NCBI RefSeq assembly: GCF_905332535.1
Contig: NZ_CAJOCF010000001.1
Coordinates: 186,001 to 250,000, forward strand
Source of the DNA: Latilactobacillus fragifolii
GTDB lineage: Bacteria > Bacillota > Bacilli > Lactobacillales > Lactobacillaceae
Length of the DNA stretch: 64,000 nucleotides
Direction: 5' to 3'
Shown piece by piece: positions 1-8,833 of this stretch. The notes under the pieces are model-generated. The model was given only the letters and a program-made list of their open reading frames with translations, ran no database searches and was not told where the DNA came from. The translations under genes and the position numbers were made by a program. Numbering within the stretch: position 1 is the stretch's first letter; every line of letters starts with the position of its first letter.

Positions 1-41
1 ATTTTGTGTTAAATTAATAAGGTTAAGAAAGGGGTGTCCAG

Positions 42-1100
42 ATGTATTTAGCGATTAAAGAAATTAAACATGCTAAATTACGTTATTCATTAATCATCTT
101 TACGATTTTTCTAATTGCTTATTTAATCTATTTTTTAACGGGATTAGCTTATGGACTAGCTAATAATAACCGTTCAGCAATTGATCAATGGCATGCCAAA
201 GAAGTTGTTATTAGCCAATATGCGAATAAGAACTTGGCGGCTTCTGAATTAGTAGTTGATCAGTTACCATCGGTTAAAGGCGCACAGAAAAATCATGCAC
301 AACTTGCTCAGATGATGGGGGTTGTAAGTGGTTCAGGTTTAAGTAAGCAAAATACGAGTGTTTTTGGGATCGATTTTAATACTTTTTTGAAACCTAAGTT
401 GCAAAAGGGCCGGTATCCTAAAAAAGCAAACGAAGTCGTGGTGGACGATGGCTTACAAGGAGTCACTTTAAACCAACAAATTAAATTAAATGGGCGGCAA
501 CAACACTATAAAATTGTTGGCATCACGACGAACCATCGCTATAATACGCAACCGGTAACTTATTTACGGTTGACCGATTTTAGTCAGATGCGTTACGGCA
601 CGGCTAAGACCACACGCATCAATGCTTTAGTATTAAAAGGCAATGCGCAGATTAAAACAACGGATCAGCTAACCAAACTGACGATTCCGGAATTAATCGA
701 TAAGATTCCCGGCTATGGGCCACAAGTTAAGACGTTTGGTTTGATGATTGGCGCATTACTAATCATTGTTGCCTTTATCGTTGGTATTTTCATGTATATT
801 ATTACAATTGAAAAAACGGCGGTATATGGTGTGATGCGCGCGCAAGGGATTTCTGGCGGCCAATTAGTTGGTAGCTTAATGTGGCAATCCGTGTTCTTAG
901 GGGTAATTGGTATCGGCCTCGGTTTGTTGTGTAACGCATTGACAACATTGGTATTACCAGCGGCGGTACCGTACACCAACAATCCTTTACTAATTGGGGC
1001 CTTTTCTGCTGTTTTACTTGTGATGACAGTCATTGGCGCTTTATTCTCAATTTGGCGGATTCTTAAGATTGATCCGCTTGATGCGATTGGAGGGGCATAG
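42..1100 (+). CDS. FtsX-family ABC transporter permease, HrtB-like
   Basis: This is the membrane subunit of a MacB/HrtB-type ABC exporter. One N-terminal membrane helix (about residues 15-37) is followed by a large extracytoplasmic domain (about 40-230) and three C-terminal helices (about 233-257, 278-303, 315-340), which is the DevC/HrtB/FtsX layout; 352 aa is the usual length. The ribosome site AAAGGGGTG lies just upstream of the ATG. The gene is followed after 1 bp by its ATPase, so the two form one transport unit. HrtBA pairs in Gram-positives export heme, but that substrate is only inferred here; toxic peptides or amphiphiles are alternatives. Confidence 0.8.
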   Translation: MYLAIKEIKHAKLRYSLIIFTIFLIAYLIYFLTGLAYGLANNNRSAIDQWHAKEVVISQYANKNLAASELVVDQLPSVKGAQKNHAQLAQMMGVVSGSGLSKQNTSVFGIDFNTFLKPKLQKGRYPKKANEVVVDDGLQGVTLNQQIKLNGRQQHYKIVGITTNHRYNTQPVTYLRLTDFSQMRYGTAKTTRINALVLKGNAQIKTTDQLTKLTIPELIDKIPGYGPQVKTFGLMIGALLIIVAFIVGIFMYIITIEKTAVYGVMRAQGISGGQLVGSLMWQSVFLGVIGIGLGLLCNALTTLVLPAAVPYTNNPLLIGAFSAVLLVMTVIGALFSIWRILKIDPLDAIGGA

Positions 1101-1101
1101 G

Positions 1102-1761
1102 ATGGCTTTAATGCGTTTAGAAAAAATTGTTAAAAAATTTGGCACAGGTGACCAGCAAACGACGGCCTTAAATCAAATCGATTTAACGATTGAAAAAGGC
1201 CAGTTTATTGGGTTAACGGGTCCATCAGGCTCTGGGAAGACTACCTTATTAACGATTATGGGGAGCCTACAAGGGCCAACTAGCGGGAAGCTCTTTTTTA
1301 AAGATCAAGAGATTAGCCAACTAAGCGAAAAACAACGTTCGGCATTACGGTTTAACGACTTTGGTTTTATATTACAAAGTTCAAACCTTGTTCCGTTTTT
1401 AACGGTTGAAGAACAATTCGAATTGGTTGATCGCTTACGTGACAAGCAAGCGCCACAATCAGCTGAACAACTATTGACCAATTTAGGCGTTTGGGATCAG
1501 CGTCGCCAGTACCCGACAAGCCTGTCTGGGGGGCAACGCCAGCGAGTGGCGATTGCTCGGGCATTATATGGCCAACCAGATCTGATTTTTGCAGATGAAC
1601 CAACGGCTAGTTTAGATAGTAAGCGAGCCTTACAGGTAGCTGACCAACTTGCTAAAATTACAAAAGAAACAGGACAGACGATTGTAATGGTTTCCCATGA
1701 TGAACGGGTCTTGGAATATACAGATCACCAATACGTGATGCGTGATGGCCAACTAACATAA
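1102..1761 (+). CDS. ABC transporter ATP-binding protein, HrtA/MacB-like
   Basis: This is the ATPase partner of the upstream permease. It has Walker A GPSGSGKT, signature LSGGQRQRVAIARAL, Walker B LIFADEPTASLD and a switch His in VSHDE. An in-frame GTG exists further upstream (1033), but GGAGGGG ends about 8 nt before the ATG at 1102 and gives the standard length of 219 aa, so I chose that start; an ATG at 1111 is a weaker alternative. It belongs to the LolD/MacB/HrtA class, which powers extrusion through FtsX-type permeases. The family is certain and the substrate is not. Confidence 0.85.
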   Translation: MALMRLEKIVKKFGTGDQQTTALNQIDLTIEKGQFIGLTGPSGSGKTTLLTIMGSLQGPTSGKLFFKDQEISQLSEKQRSALRFNDFGFILQSSNLVPFLTVEEQFELVDRLRDKQAPQSAEQLLTNLGVWDQRRQYPTSLSGGQRQRVAIARALYGQPDLIFADEPTASLDSKRALQVADQLAKITKETGQTIVMVSHDERVLEYTDHQYVMRDGQLT

Positions 1762-1780
1762 TTCTGCATAATCATAAATT

Positions 1781-1810
1781 TTGACTAATGATGGTTGGCT
1801 ATCCTATGAT
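1781..1810 (+). promoter_or_regulatory. Promoter of the CsbD-like gene
   Basis: TTGACT and TATGAT are separated by 18 bp and lie 31 bp before the gene start. This is a sigma-A type match. Confidence 0.6.
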
Positions 1811-1841
1811 GTAGTTAACCATTAAGAAGGAGTGATTTTCA

Positions 1842-2069
1842 ATGACAGATACAGAAAAGTTAGATGGCATGAAAGATCAAGTAACTGGTAAGGTACAAGA
1901 AACTGCTGGTAAAGTGACCGGCGATCACGAAAATGAGGCTAAAGGTAAGGCAAAGGGCTTTATGGGTGAAGCAAAAGAAAAATTAGCGGATGCCAAAGAT
2001 AAAGTTGCTGAAAAAGCCAATGACGTGATGGATGATATCAAAGAAAAAATGGATAAAGACGACAAATAG
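1842..2069 (+). CDS. CsbD-family stress protein
   Basis: This is a small, highly charged, Lys/Glu/Asp-rich protein of 75 aa. It carries the CsbD-like repeat pattern (MKDQVTGKVQETAGKVTGD, then KGKAKGFMGEAKEKLADAKDKV), which is predicted to be helical or partly disordered, with no membrane segment. CsbD-like proteins are general-stress proteins of unknown biochemical role. It has its own promoter, an AGAAGGAG ribosome site and a strong terminator, so it is a monocistronic unit. Confidence 0.85.
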   Translation: MTDTEKLDGMKDQVTGKVQETAGKVTGDHENEAKGKAKGFMGEAKEKLADAKDKVAEKANDVMDDIKEKMDKDDK

Positions 2070-2083
2070 CGCCTTATAAAGGG

Positions 2084-2118
2084 GGACCTGTAGATGATAG
2101 TCTGCAGGTCCTTTTTTT
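2084..2118 (+). terminator. Rho-independent terminator after the CsbD-like gene
   Basis: An 11-bp stem (GGACCTGTAGA with TCTGCAGGTCC, one G-U) and a 6-nt loop are followed by seven T residues. Confidence 0.9.
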
Positions 2119-2131
2119 GTGGATTTAATGC

Positions 2132-2160
2132 TTGCATGCGTGCTTAAGTTGGCGTATTAT
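2132..2160 (+). promoter_or_regulatory. Promoter of the tetR-lmrCD operon
   Basis: TTGCAT and TATTAT are 17 bp apart. The last base of the -10 touches the inverted repeat at 2160-2191, so a bound repressor would block initiation. Confidence 0.6.
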
Positions 2161-2191
2161 GACATTACGTCATGATTATGACGCTCTGTCA
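2160..2191 (+). promoter_or_regulatory. Probable TetR operator (32-bp imperfect dyad)
   Basis: The half sites TGACATTACGTCAT and ATGACGCTCTGTCA match at 11 of 14 positions when one is reverse-complemented, with a 4-bp spacer. The dyad lies between the -10 and the ribosome site of the tetR gene, the usual position for autorepression. The binding protein is inferred. Confidence 0.6.
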
Positions 2192-2216
2192 TTAATTTTC
2201 AGAAAGGAGTATCGAA

Positions 2217-2855
2217 ATGCCGAAGAAAACATTTTTTAGATTACCTGAGGAAAAGCAACAGCGGCTGATTCAAGCTGCGCATGCCGAATTTTCGCGGGTG
2301 CCGTTTAATGAAGCGTCTGTCAGTAACATTATTAAAACGGCGGAAATCCCGCGCGGTAGTTTTTATCAGTACTTTGAAGATAAGGCGGACATTTTTTTTT
2401 ACGATCTCAGCTTGTTACGAGATAGTTCAAAGCAAGATTTAGAAAAAACGTTGTTGGCTGTCCATGGCGATCTATTCACGGCAATTCGCCAATTCTTTGC
2501 TGAAATGGCAGAAGAGATTATTAATGGTGAAAATGCACAATTTTATAAGCACCTCTTCTTACATATGGATTATAAGAACCGGCGTAAGATGTCACCAGAA
2601 TTAATGCATGCTAAACAAGTCAACGGGATGCATTTTTTAGAAGAAAATGTTAATTATGACTTACTTAAGATTAACGCCGATCAACCCGAAGCCCTCAGAA
2701 TTTTATTTCACGAGTTGATGACGACGGTTTTTCAAAGTATTGCAGCGTACTATCTGCAACAAGAAAGTGACCATGCGATTACAATTGAACAGGTCCAAGA
2801 ACGCTTCGAATTAGTATTAGGCTGGTTAGAAAAAGGCGCCAGTAAACAAGAATAA
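2217..2855 (+). CDS. TetR/AcrR-family transcriptional regulator
   Basis: Residues 1-55 form a TetR-type helix-turn-helix (SVSNIIKTAEIPRGSFYQYFEDKADIF), followed by a helical ligand-binding domain; 212 aa is typical. The ribosome site is GAAAGGAG. It is the first gene of an operon with a heterodimeric multidrug ABC exporter, 20 bp before the next gene, and a large dyad sits in its own promoter. By analogy with LmrR or RamR-type control it probably represses itself and the exporter until a drug or membrane-active compound binds; that ligand cannot be read from the sequence. Confidence 0.9.
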   Translation: MPKKTFFRLPEEKQQRLIQAAHAEFSRVPFNEASVSNIIKTAEIPRGSFYQYFEDKADIFFYDLSLLRDSSKQDLEKTLLAVHGDLFTAIRQFFAEMAEEIINGENAQFYKHLFLHMDYKNRRKMSPELMHAKQVNGMHFLEENVNYDLLKINADQPEALRILFHELMTTVFQSIAAYYLQQESDHAITIEQVQERFELVLGWLEKGASKQE

Positions 2856-2875
2856 GGAAAGAAGGGACACCCAAA

Positions 2876-4606
2876 ATGCTTAAACTTGCAAAGAAAAGAA
2901 TGTCAGGATGGGCCGTATTTGGTGCGGTTTTATTCATGGCAATTCAGGTTGTCAGTAACCTTTATTTACCCAATTTAACCTCTGATATTGTCAATGACGG
3001 GATTGCTAAGGGAAATATTGATTATATCTGGCAAGCAGGCTTTAAAATGTTAGGTTTTTCATTAATTAGTATTATGGCGGCCGTCTGCAATGTTTACCTT
3101 GCAGCCCGGACGTCACAAGGCTTAGGTCAAAAATTACGTTCAGATATTTATCGAAAGGTCATCAATTTCTCACACGATGAAATGGATCAAGTGGGGACGT
3201 CTTCATTAATTACGCGGACGACCAATGACGTGGTCCAAATTCAAAACGTGGCAATGATGTTTTTACGAATGATGATTATGGCACCAATTATGTTAATTGG
3301 CGCAAGTTTTTTAGCATATCAAAAAGATGCGCAACTCACATCGATTTTCTTGGTTGTCTTACCAATTATGGCAATCTTCATCGGCGGTGTGATGTACTTC
3401 GCTGTACCATTATTCAAGGCAATGCAGAAAAAGACAGACCGGATTAACTTAGTTTTCCGAGAAGGTTTAACTGGTGTTCGGGTTATTCGGGCATTCCGGC
3501 GCGACAAATTCGAACAAGAACGTTTCGATGAAGCTAATACGGATTACACCCAAAATGCCAAGAAAGTTTATAGTATTATGTCAGTCATGTTCCCAGCAAT
3601 GACGTTAATTATGAGTGGGACCAACATTGCTATTACTTGGATGGGTGGACACTTAATCGCCAACCAAGCGATGCAAGTCGGGAATTTATTAGCGTTTATG
3701 ACCTATGCCATGCAAATTTTGATGAGTTTCATGATGCTTTCAATGGTCTTCGTCTTCATTCCTCGGGCGCAAGCTTCAGCAGTGCGGATTAATGAAGTTC
3801 TTGATTTAAACACACCAATTGAAGATCCAGTTACCCCGAAAACATTTGGCAACCAACCAGCTAGTTTAGCCTTTAACCAGGTTAACTTCCGCTATCAAAA
3901 TGCGGAGCACTTAGCACTGGAAAACGTTGATTTCCAAATGACAGCGGGCCAAACCGTTGCTGTGATTGGTGGCACTGGTTCAGGGAAGACAACGCTAGTC
4001 AATTTGATTCCTCGCTTTTACGATGTTGAAACAGGTGAAGTGATGGTCAATGGGTTAAACGTTAAAGATGTTACCCTCCATGATATTCACGAACAAGTCT
4101 CATTTGTCCCGCAAAAAGCGAACTTATTTACCGGTACTATCCGGGAAAATATGCAATATGGGAATCCGAAGGCAACGGATGATGAGATTTGGCACGCCCT
4201 TGAAATTGCACAATCTAAAGATTTCGTAAGTGAGTTAGAAGGCGGCTTAGATAGTCACGTTGAACAAGGCGGGGGAAACTTCTCCGGTGGACAACGTCAA
4301 CGATTAGCCATTGCCCGTGCTTTGGTAAAAAAAGCGGCCGTTTATGTGTTTGATGACTCTTTTTCAGCGTTGGATTTTAAGACGGATGCCTTATTAAGAA
4401 AAGCTTTAAAAGCAGATGCTGAGATTCAAAAGAGTGTCGTCGTAATTGTTGGGCAACGGGTATCAACGGTTGCAGATGCTGACACCATTTTGGTCTTAGA
4501 TGAAGGTCGATTAGTTGGCAAGGGATCACACGCCGAATTGAAGGCCAATAATGCGACATACCAAGAAATTATTAACTCACAAATCAGAGAGGGGGATGAA
4601 GACTAA
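2876..4606 (+). CDS. lmrC: Heterodimeric multidrug ABC exporter, LmrC-like half (degenerate ATPase site)
   Basis: This is a half-transporter with six N-terminal membrane helices (residues 1-310) and a C-terminal nucleotide-binding domain. Walker A is GGTGSGKTT and the signature is FSGGQRQRLAIARAL. Walker B ends FDDSFSALD, with Asp in place of the catalytic Glu, and the switch loop reads VGQRVST, with Gln in place of His. These changes mark the non-hydrolytic site of LmrCD/BmrCD-type heterodimers. The stop codon overlaps the start of the partner gene (TAATG), implying translational coupling. Substrates are likely cationic drugs, bile acids or other amphiphiles, by family. Confidence 0.9.
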   Translation: MLKLAKKRMSGWAVFGAVLFMAIQVVSNLYLPNLTSDIVNDGIAKGNIDYIWQAGFKMLGFSLISIMAAVCNVYLAARTSQGLGQKLRSDIYRKVINFSHDEMDQVGTSSLITRTTNDVVQIQNVAMMFLRMMIMAPIMLIGASFLAYQKDAQLTSIFLVVLPIMAIFIGGVMYFAVPLFKAMQKKTDRINLVFREGLTGVRVIRAFRRDKFEQERFDEANTDYTQNAKKVYSIMSVMFPAMTLIMSGTNIAITWMGGHLIANQAMQVGNLLAFMTYAMQILMSFMMLSMVFVFIPRAQASAVRINEVLDLNTPIEDPVTPKTFGNQPASLAFNQVNFRYQNAEHLALENVDFQMTAGQTVAVIGGTGSGKTTLVNLIPRFYDVETGEVMVNGLNVKDVTLHDIHEQVSFVPQKANLFTGTIRENMQYGNPKATDDEIWHALEIAQSKDFVSELEGGLDSHVEQGGGNFSGGQRQRLAIARALVKKAAVYVFDDSFSALDFKTDALLRKALKADAEIQKSVVVIVGQRVSTVADADTILVLDEGRLVGKGSHAELKANNATYQEIINSQIREGDED

Positions 4607-6483
4607 TGGCTGAAAAGACTACAACCAATCGGCCGCAAGGTGGGCATGGTCCAGGCCCTGGCATGGGGGGCGTCGTTGAAAAGCCCAAGAATTTTTGGGG
4701 GACAACGAAACGTTTATTAGCTTACATGTCCAGTCGTTTAATCGGATTAGTGATTGTTTTAGCATTAGCAATCATCTCCGTTATTTTTCAAATTAGAACG
4801 CCAAAAGTATTAGGTCAAGCAACGACGGAAATCTTCAAAGGTGTTATGAAAGGGAATGCGATGCAAAAAGCTGGCATTCCCATGAATGGTTTACCAATTG
4901 ATTTTGACAAGATTCAACACATTATTATGACGGTTATTCTAATGTATTTAGCCTCAGCCGTCTTTAGTTTCTTACAACAATTCATTATGACCCGGATTTC
5001 CCAACAAACCGTTTATGAATTGCGGAAAGAATTAAAAGATAAAATGCAACGGGTCCCTATTAATTACTATGACACCCACTCAAACGGCGATATTATGAGT
5101 CGTGCGATTAACGATATGGATAACATTGCAAGTACTTTACAACAAAGTTTAACGCAAATGGTAACCAGTGCTGTGACGTTTATTGGGGTCATGTGGATGA
5201 TGCTTTCGATCAGTTGGCAGTTAACTTTAATTGCGCTTGTCACGATTCCGCTGAGTTTAGTCGTTGTTGGGATTGTTGCACCGAAATCACAAAAATTCTT
5301 CGCAGCGCAACAAAAGAGCTTGGGGTTATTGAACAACCAAATTGAAGAAAACTTCTCTGGTCAAGTGGTCTTAAAGACCTTCAATCGCGAACAAGTCACA
5401 ATTGAGACTTTCGAAGAACAAAATGCATTACTTTACAAAGCGGCTTGGAAGGCACAATTTATTTCGGGGGTTATCATGCCATTGATGACGTTTGTCAATA
5501 ACATTGGCTACGTCTTCGTAGCGATTGTTGGTGGGATTCGAGTTTCCCACGGCCAAGTCACTTTAGGGGATATGCAAGCATTTATGCAATATACGCAACA
5601 ATTCTCACAACCGATTACCCAATTGGCCAACTTAGCGAATACCATTCAATCGACCATTGCCTCAGCTGAACGGGTCTTTGAAGTGTTAGATGAAGATGAT
5701 ATGAGTGATGAGCCATCAGAAATTCCAGCCGTTGTTGATGACCAAAACCTACTTGAATTAGAACATGTTGAATTTGGTTATCAAGGCAAGGATATCTTGA
5801 TGAAAGATTACAACTTACAAGTTAAACCAGGACAAATGATTGCGATTGTCGGTCCAACAGGTGCTGGTAAAACAACAATCATCAACTTGTTGGAACGCTT
5901 CTACGATGTTAGTGGCGGTTCAATCAAGCTTAAAGGTGTCGATACGCGCGACATGACCCGGGAACAATTACGCCGTCATTTTGCGATGGTTTTACAAGAT
6001 ACTTGGTTGTTCACGGGTACGATTTGGGATAACTTGAAATACGGGAATGCTGATGCGTCGGATGAAGCCATTTTAGCAGCCGCAAAAGCAGCGCACGTTG
6101 ACGGTTTTGTCCGTCAATTGCCTGACGGCTATCAAACGGTCTTAAACGAAGAGGCTTCTAATATTTCACAGGGCCAACGTCAATTATTGACGATTGCGCG
6201 CGCATTTGTTGCCGATCCCGAGATTTTGATTTTGGATGAAGCAACGAGTTCGGTTGATACACGGACCGAAATCCATATTCAACACGCAATGGAACGGTTG
6301 TTACAAAACCGGACGAGTTTCGTGGTTGCCCATCGCTTATCAACCATTCGGGATGCCGATAACATCATTGTGATGAATCATGGTTCGATTATTGAAACTG
6401 GGACCCATGATAGTTTGATGGCTCAAGATGGTTTCTACGCTGACTTGTACAATAGTCAATTCTCAGGAAACGTAAAAATTTAA
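4606..6483 (+). CDS. lmrD: Heterodimeric multidrug ABC exporter, LmrD-like half (catalytic Walker B)
   Basis: This is the partner of the preceding half-transporter. An N-terminal Gly/Pro-rich tail (GGHGPGPGMGG) precedes six membrane helices and a nucleotide-binding domain. Walker A GPTGAGKTT, Walker B ILILDEATSSVD with the catalytic Glu, and the switch AHRLST are intact. The signature is ISQGQ instead of LSGGQ, as expected for the subunit that supplies the non-canonical signature to the degenerate site in its partner. The two genes together make one functional and one degenerate ATP site. A 625-aa length with a longer extracellular region fits LmrD/BmrD. Confidence 0.9.
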   Translation: MAEKTTTNRPQGGHGPGPGMGGVVEKPKNFWGTTKRLLAYMSSRLIGLVIVLALAIISVIFQIRTPKVLGQATTEIFKGVMKGNAMQKAGIPMNGLPIDFDKIQHIIMTVILMYLASAVFSFLQQFIMTRISQQTVYELRKELKDKMQRVPINYYDTHSNGDIMSRAINDMDNIASTLQQSLTQMVTSAVTFIGVMWMMLSISWQLTLIALVTIPLSLVVVGIVAPKSQKFFAAQQKSLGLLNNQIEENFSGQVVLKTFNREQVTIETFEEQNALLYKAAWKAQFISGVIMPLMTFVNNIGYVFVAIVGGIRVSHGQVTLGDMQAFMQYTQQFSQPITQLANLANTIQSTIASAERVFEVLDEDDMSDEPSEIPAVVDDQNLLELEHVEFGYQGKDILMKDYNLQVKPGQMIAIVGPTGAGKTTIINLLERFYDVSGGSIKLKGVDTRDMTREQLRRHFAMVLQDTWLFTGTIWDNLKYGNADASDEAILAAAKAAHVDGFVRQLPDGYQTVLNEEASNISQGQRQLLTIARAFVADPEILILDEATSSVDTRTEIHIQHAMERLLQNRTSFVVAHRLSTIRDADNIIVMNHGSIIETGTHDSLMAQDGFYADLYNSQFSGNVKI

Positions 6484-6495
6484 TCGTAACTTACT

Positions 6496-6534
6496 AAATA
6501 AGACCGCCGAAATTGTCTGCGATCTTATTTTTTT
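6496..6534 (+). terminator. Terminator of the tetR-lmrCD operon
   Basis: AAATAAGACCGC pairs with GCGATCTTATTT (one mismatch) and is followed by a T-rich tail. Confidence 0.8.
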
Positions 6535-6624
6535 ATGATGAAAATTATTTTGGATACTAGCAATGATTCGGTTATGTATTTACGCAGAACAGGCTGCCGA
6601 TTAAGGCGATTAAAATTGATTTGT

Positions 6625-6653
6625 TTGCACATTGATTCTTCTTGAAGGATACT
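6625..6653 (+). promoter_or_regulatory. Possible promoter of the beta-lactamase-like gene
   Basis: TTGCAC and GATACT are 17 bp apart. The -10 is a weak match. A strong AGGAGGAAG ribosome site follows. Confidence 0.4.
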
Positions 6654-6684
6654 AATAGTATTGATTCGATAGGAGGAAGATAAT

Positions 6685-7710
6685 ATGCAATTTGCACAAA
6701 CCATGCGCCAAATTGAAGCACTAGTTGATCAAGGCGTTGTCCCTGGTGTTTCATATGCCATCATTGAAGGCCCCAAAGTGATGACTGATGTAAGGGGCCA
6801 AGCCGAACTAGTACCACAAAAAGTGCCGTTAAAAGCTAACCAGTTGTATGATCTAGCTTCATTAACAAAAGTGATTGGGACAACGACGATTACCTTACGG
6901 CTATTAGAAAAGGGGCGCCTTTCCTTACGAACTAAAGTCCATAGTCTATTACCAGCTTTTAAAGATCGGCGGGTGACGGTCTTGCATCTGTTGACGCACA
7001 CATCAGGGTTAACGGGCTATATTCCAAATCGAAATCAACTATCAGCCGCTGAACTGAAGACGGCGCTATTGACGCAGTTAACGGTTGGTCCGAACTTTGA
7101 GAAGAAGGTAGTTTATACTGACATTGGCATGTTGTATTTAGGCTGGATGATTGAAGCAATTTACCAAAGACCAATTCAGGATTTAATTCAAGAACACGTG
7201 CTAACACCACTTGGCATGCGATCAAGTACTTTTAATCCAGATAAAGCCTTGGCTGTGCCAACTGAATTGAGCTCTGAACGTGGCTTAATCCAAGGGACGG
7301 TGCATGATCCCAAAAGTGCCATTTTGCAAAATCATAGTGGTGCGGCGGGCTTATTTGCGCCTTTAAAAGACGTTGTACGTTTTGCTCAGTTTCAGTTAGG
7401 CCAATTGACGGTTAAACAACCACCAATCAGTCAGGCAAGTGTTAAGAGCCTTTATCGTGATTGGACACCACAACATCTCGGGCGCTCACTTGGCTGGGAT
7501 TTACGGTTTGATCCACAAGATCAACAGCCATTGATTTACCATACAGGTTTTACGGGGACGTTTATGTTATTGGATCGTAAACGACAAACTGGGATGATTG
7601 TACTAAGTAATCGAATTCACCCAACAGCTGATAATCCGATTTTTTTGGAACGACGCGATGCGATTGTGGCGCAATTTTTAGCGGATAACCACCCAGCAAT
7701 AAAAGGTTAG
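6685..7710 (+). CDS. Serine beta-lactamase-like hydrolase (class C/PBP4* family)
   Basis: The 341-aa protein has the beta-lactamase/transpeptidase fold motifs: SLTK (nucleophile Ser59, Lys62), YTD at 144-146 in place of YxN, and HTG near residue 283 in place of KTG. There is no signal peptide or membrane anchor, so it is probably cytoplasmic. Such proteins in lactobacilli are usually D-Ala-D-Ala carboxypeptidase-like enzymes or esterases and do not confer resistance. The ribosome site AGGAGGAAG fixes the start. It appears to be monocistronic. The actual substrate is unknown. Confidence 0.85.
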   Translation: MQFAQTMRQIEALVDQGVVPGVSYAIIEGPKVMTDVRGQAELVPQKVPLKANQLYDLASLTKVIGTTTITLRLLEKGRLSLRTKVHSLLPAFKDRRVTVLHLLTHTSGLTGYIPNRNQLSAAELKTALLTQLTVGPNFEKKVVYTDIGMLYLGWMIEAIYQRPIQDLIQEHVLTPLGMRSSTFNPDKALAVPTELSSERGLIQGTVHDPKSAILQNHSGAAGLFAPLKDVVRFAQFQLGQLTVKQPPISQASVKSLYRDWTPQHLGRSLGWDLRFDPQDQQPLIYHTGFTGTFMLLDRKRQTGMIVLSNRIHPTADNPIFLERRDAIVAQFLADNHPAIKG

Positions 7711-7796
7711 GCAAATTCAAGAATTTACGTATTATCCGCTTACATGTGTGGTAAAATGGGACTATTGATAAATAAAGTGCATTAGGAGTGAGTGAA

Positions 7797-8771
7797 TTGA
7801 CAGAGCCATTATTTCTAAAACCGGTTTTTCAAGAAAAAATTTGGGGTGGTCGTAAATTAGCCGAAGCTTTCGATTATGATTTACCAGACGGCAACATTGG
7901 TGAATGTTGGGCCATTTCTGCTCATCCCCATGGTCCGAGCACCATTGAAAATGGCCCATTGGCTGGTCTTACGTTAGACCAAGCGTGGGCAACGCATCGC
8001 GAATACTTTGGCAACGCAGAAGGGAAAGTATTCCCGTTGTTAACCAAAATCTTGGATGCCGAAGCAAGTCTTTCGGTTCAAGTCCATCCAGATGATGCTT
8101 ATGCAGAAGCTCATGAAGGGCCAACTGAACTGGGTAAGACTGAATGTTGGTACATTTTGGATGCTGAACCAGGGGCTTATTTAATTTACGGACACCATGC
8201 CAAGACAAAAGCAGAATTAACAGAAATGATAGAAGCTGGTAAGTGGGATGATTTACTCCGCAAAGTGCCCGTTAAGACCGGCGACTTTTTCTATGTTCCA
8301 AGCGGCACCATTCATGCTTTAAATAAAGGGATCATGGCACTTGAAACGCAACAAAGTAGTGATACGACCTATCGGTTATACGATTATGATCGCGTGGATG
8401 CGAAGACGGGCGAAAAGCGTGAATTACACTTGAAGCAATCAATCGATACAACAATTGTGCCCCATCAAGATCCAGTTTTGGCGATTCAAACGCAACATGT
8501 TGGAGACTCAACGATTACAACCTATGTTCAACCACCGCTGTCACCATTTTTCAGTGTTTACCAATGGTTAGTGAAGGGGGACTTACATTTTGATCGAACA
8601 ACAGCACCCTATACATTGGTATCTGTTGTTGATGGTGAAGGACAACTTATTGCGGATGGACAAACTTATCCAATTCACAAGAACATGCACTTGATTTTAC
8701 CGTTTGGGATTAAATCCTGGGATTTAAAAGGGAACATGCAAATTATTGCGTCGGAGCCGGGGAATAAGTAA
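7797..8771 (+). CDS. manA: Mannose-6-phosphate isomerase, class I
   Basis: The enzyme interconverts mannose-6-phosphate and fructose-6-phosphate in the cytoplasm and feeds mannose into glycolysis or supplies sugar nucleotides. Cupin zinc ligands are visible in VQVHPDD, the Glu of GKTECWYI and the His of SGTIHAL. A GTG lies at 7788, but it overlaps the AGGAG ribosome site at 7784-7788. That site is 8 nt before the TTG at 7797, so I chose TTG (324 aa, beginning MTEPLFLKPVF). No mannose transport gene is adjacent. Confidence 0.92.
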   Translation: MTEPLFLKPVFQEKIWGGRKLAEAFDYDLPDGNIGECWAISAHPHGPSTIENGPLAGLTLDQAWATHREYFGNAEGKVFPLLTKILDAEASLSVQVHPDDAYAEAHEGPTELGKTECWYILDAEPGAYLIYGHHAKTKAELTEMIEAGKWDDLLRKVPVKTGDFFYVPSGTIHALNKGIMALETQQSSDTTYRLYDYDRVDAKTGEKRELHLKQSIDTTIVPHQDPVLAIQTQHVGDSTITTYVQPPLSPFFSVYQWLVKGDLHFDRTTAPYTLVSVVDGEGQLIADGQTYPIHKNMHLILPFGIKSWDLKGNMQIIASEPGNK

Positions 8772-8784
8772 ACTAAACACAAGC

Positions 8785-8816
8785 AATTGCAACCGCAGTC
8801 GTAGTTGCAATTTTTT
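8785..8816 (+). terminator. Terminator after manA
   Basis: A perfect 9-bp stem (AATTGCAAC with GTTGCAATT) is followed by further T residues. Confidence 0.85.
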
Positions 8817-8833
8817 AATGATTAGAGCGTAGG

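Noticed and set aside
6685-7710. Beta-lactam resistance gene
   Set aside because: The YTD and HTG motifs and the lack of a signal peptide fit a housekeeping serine hydrolase better than a secreted beta-lactamase.
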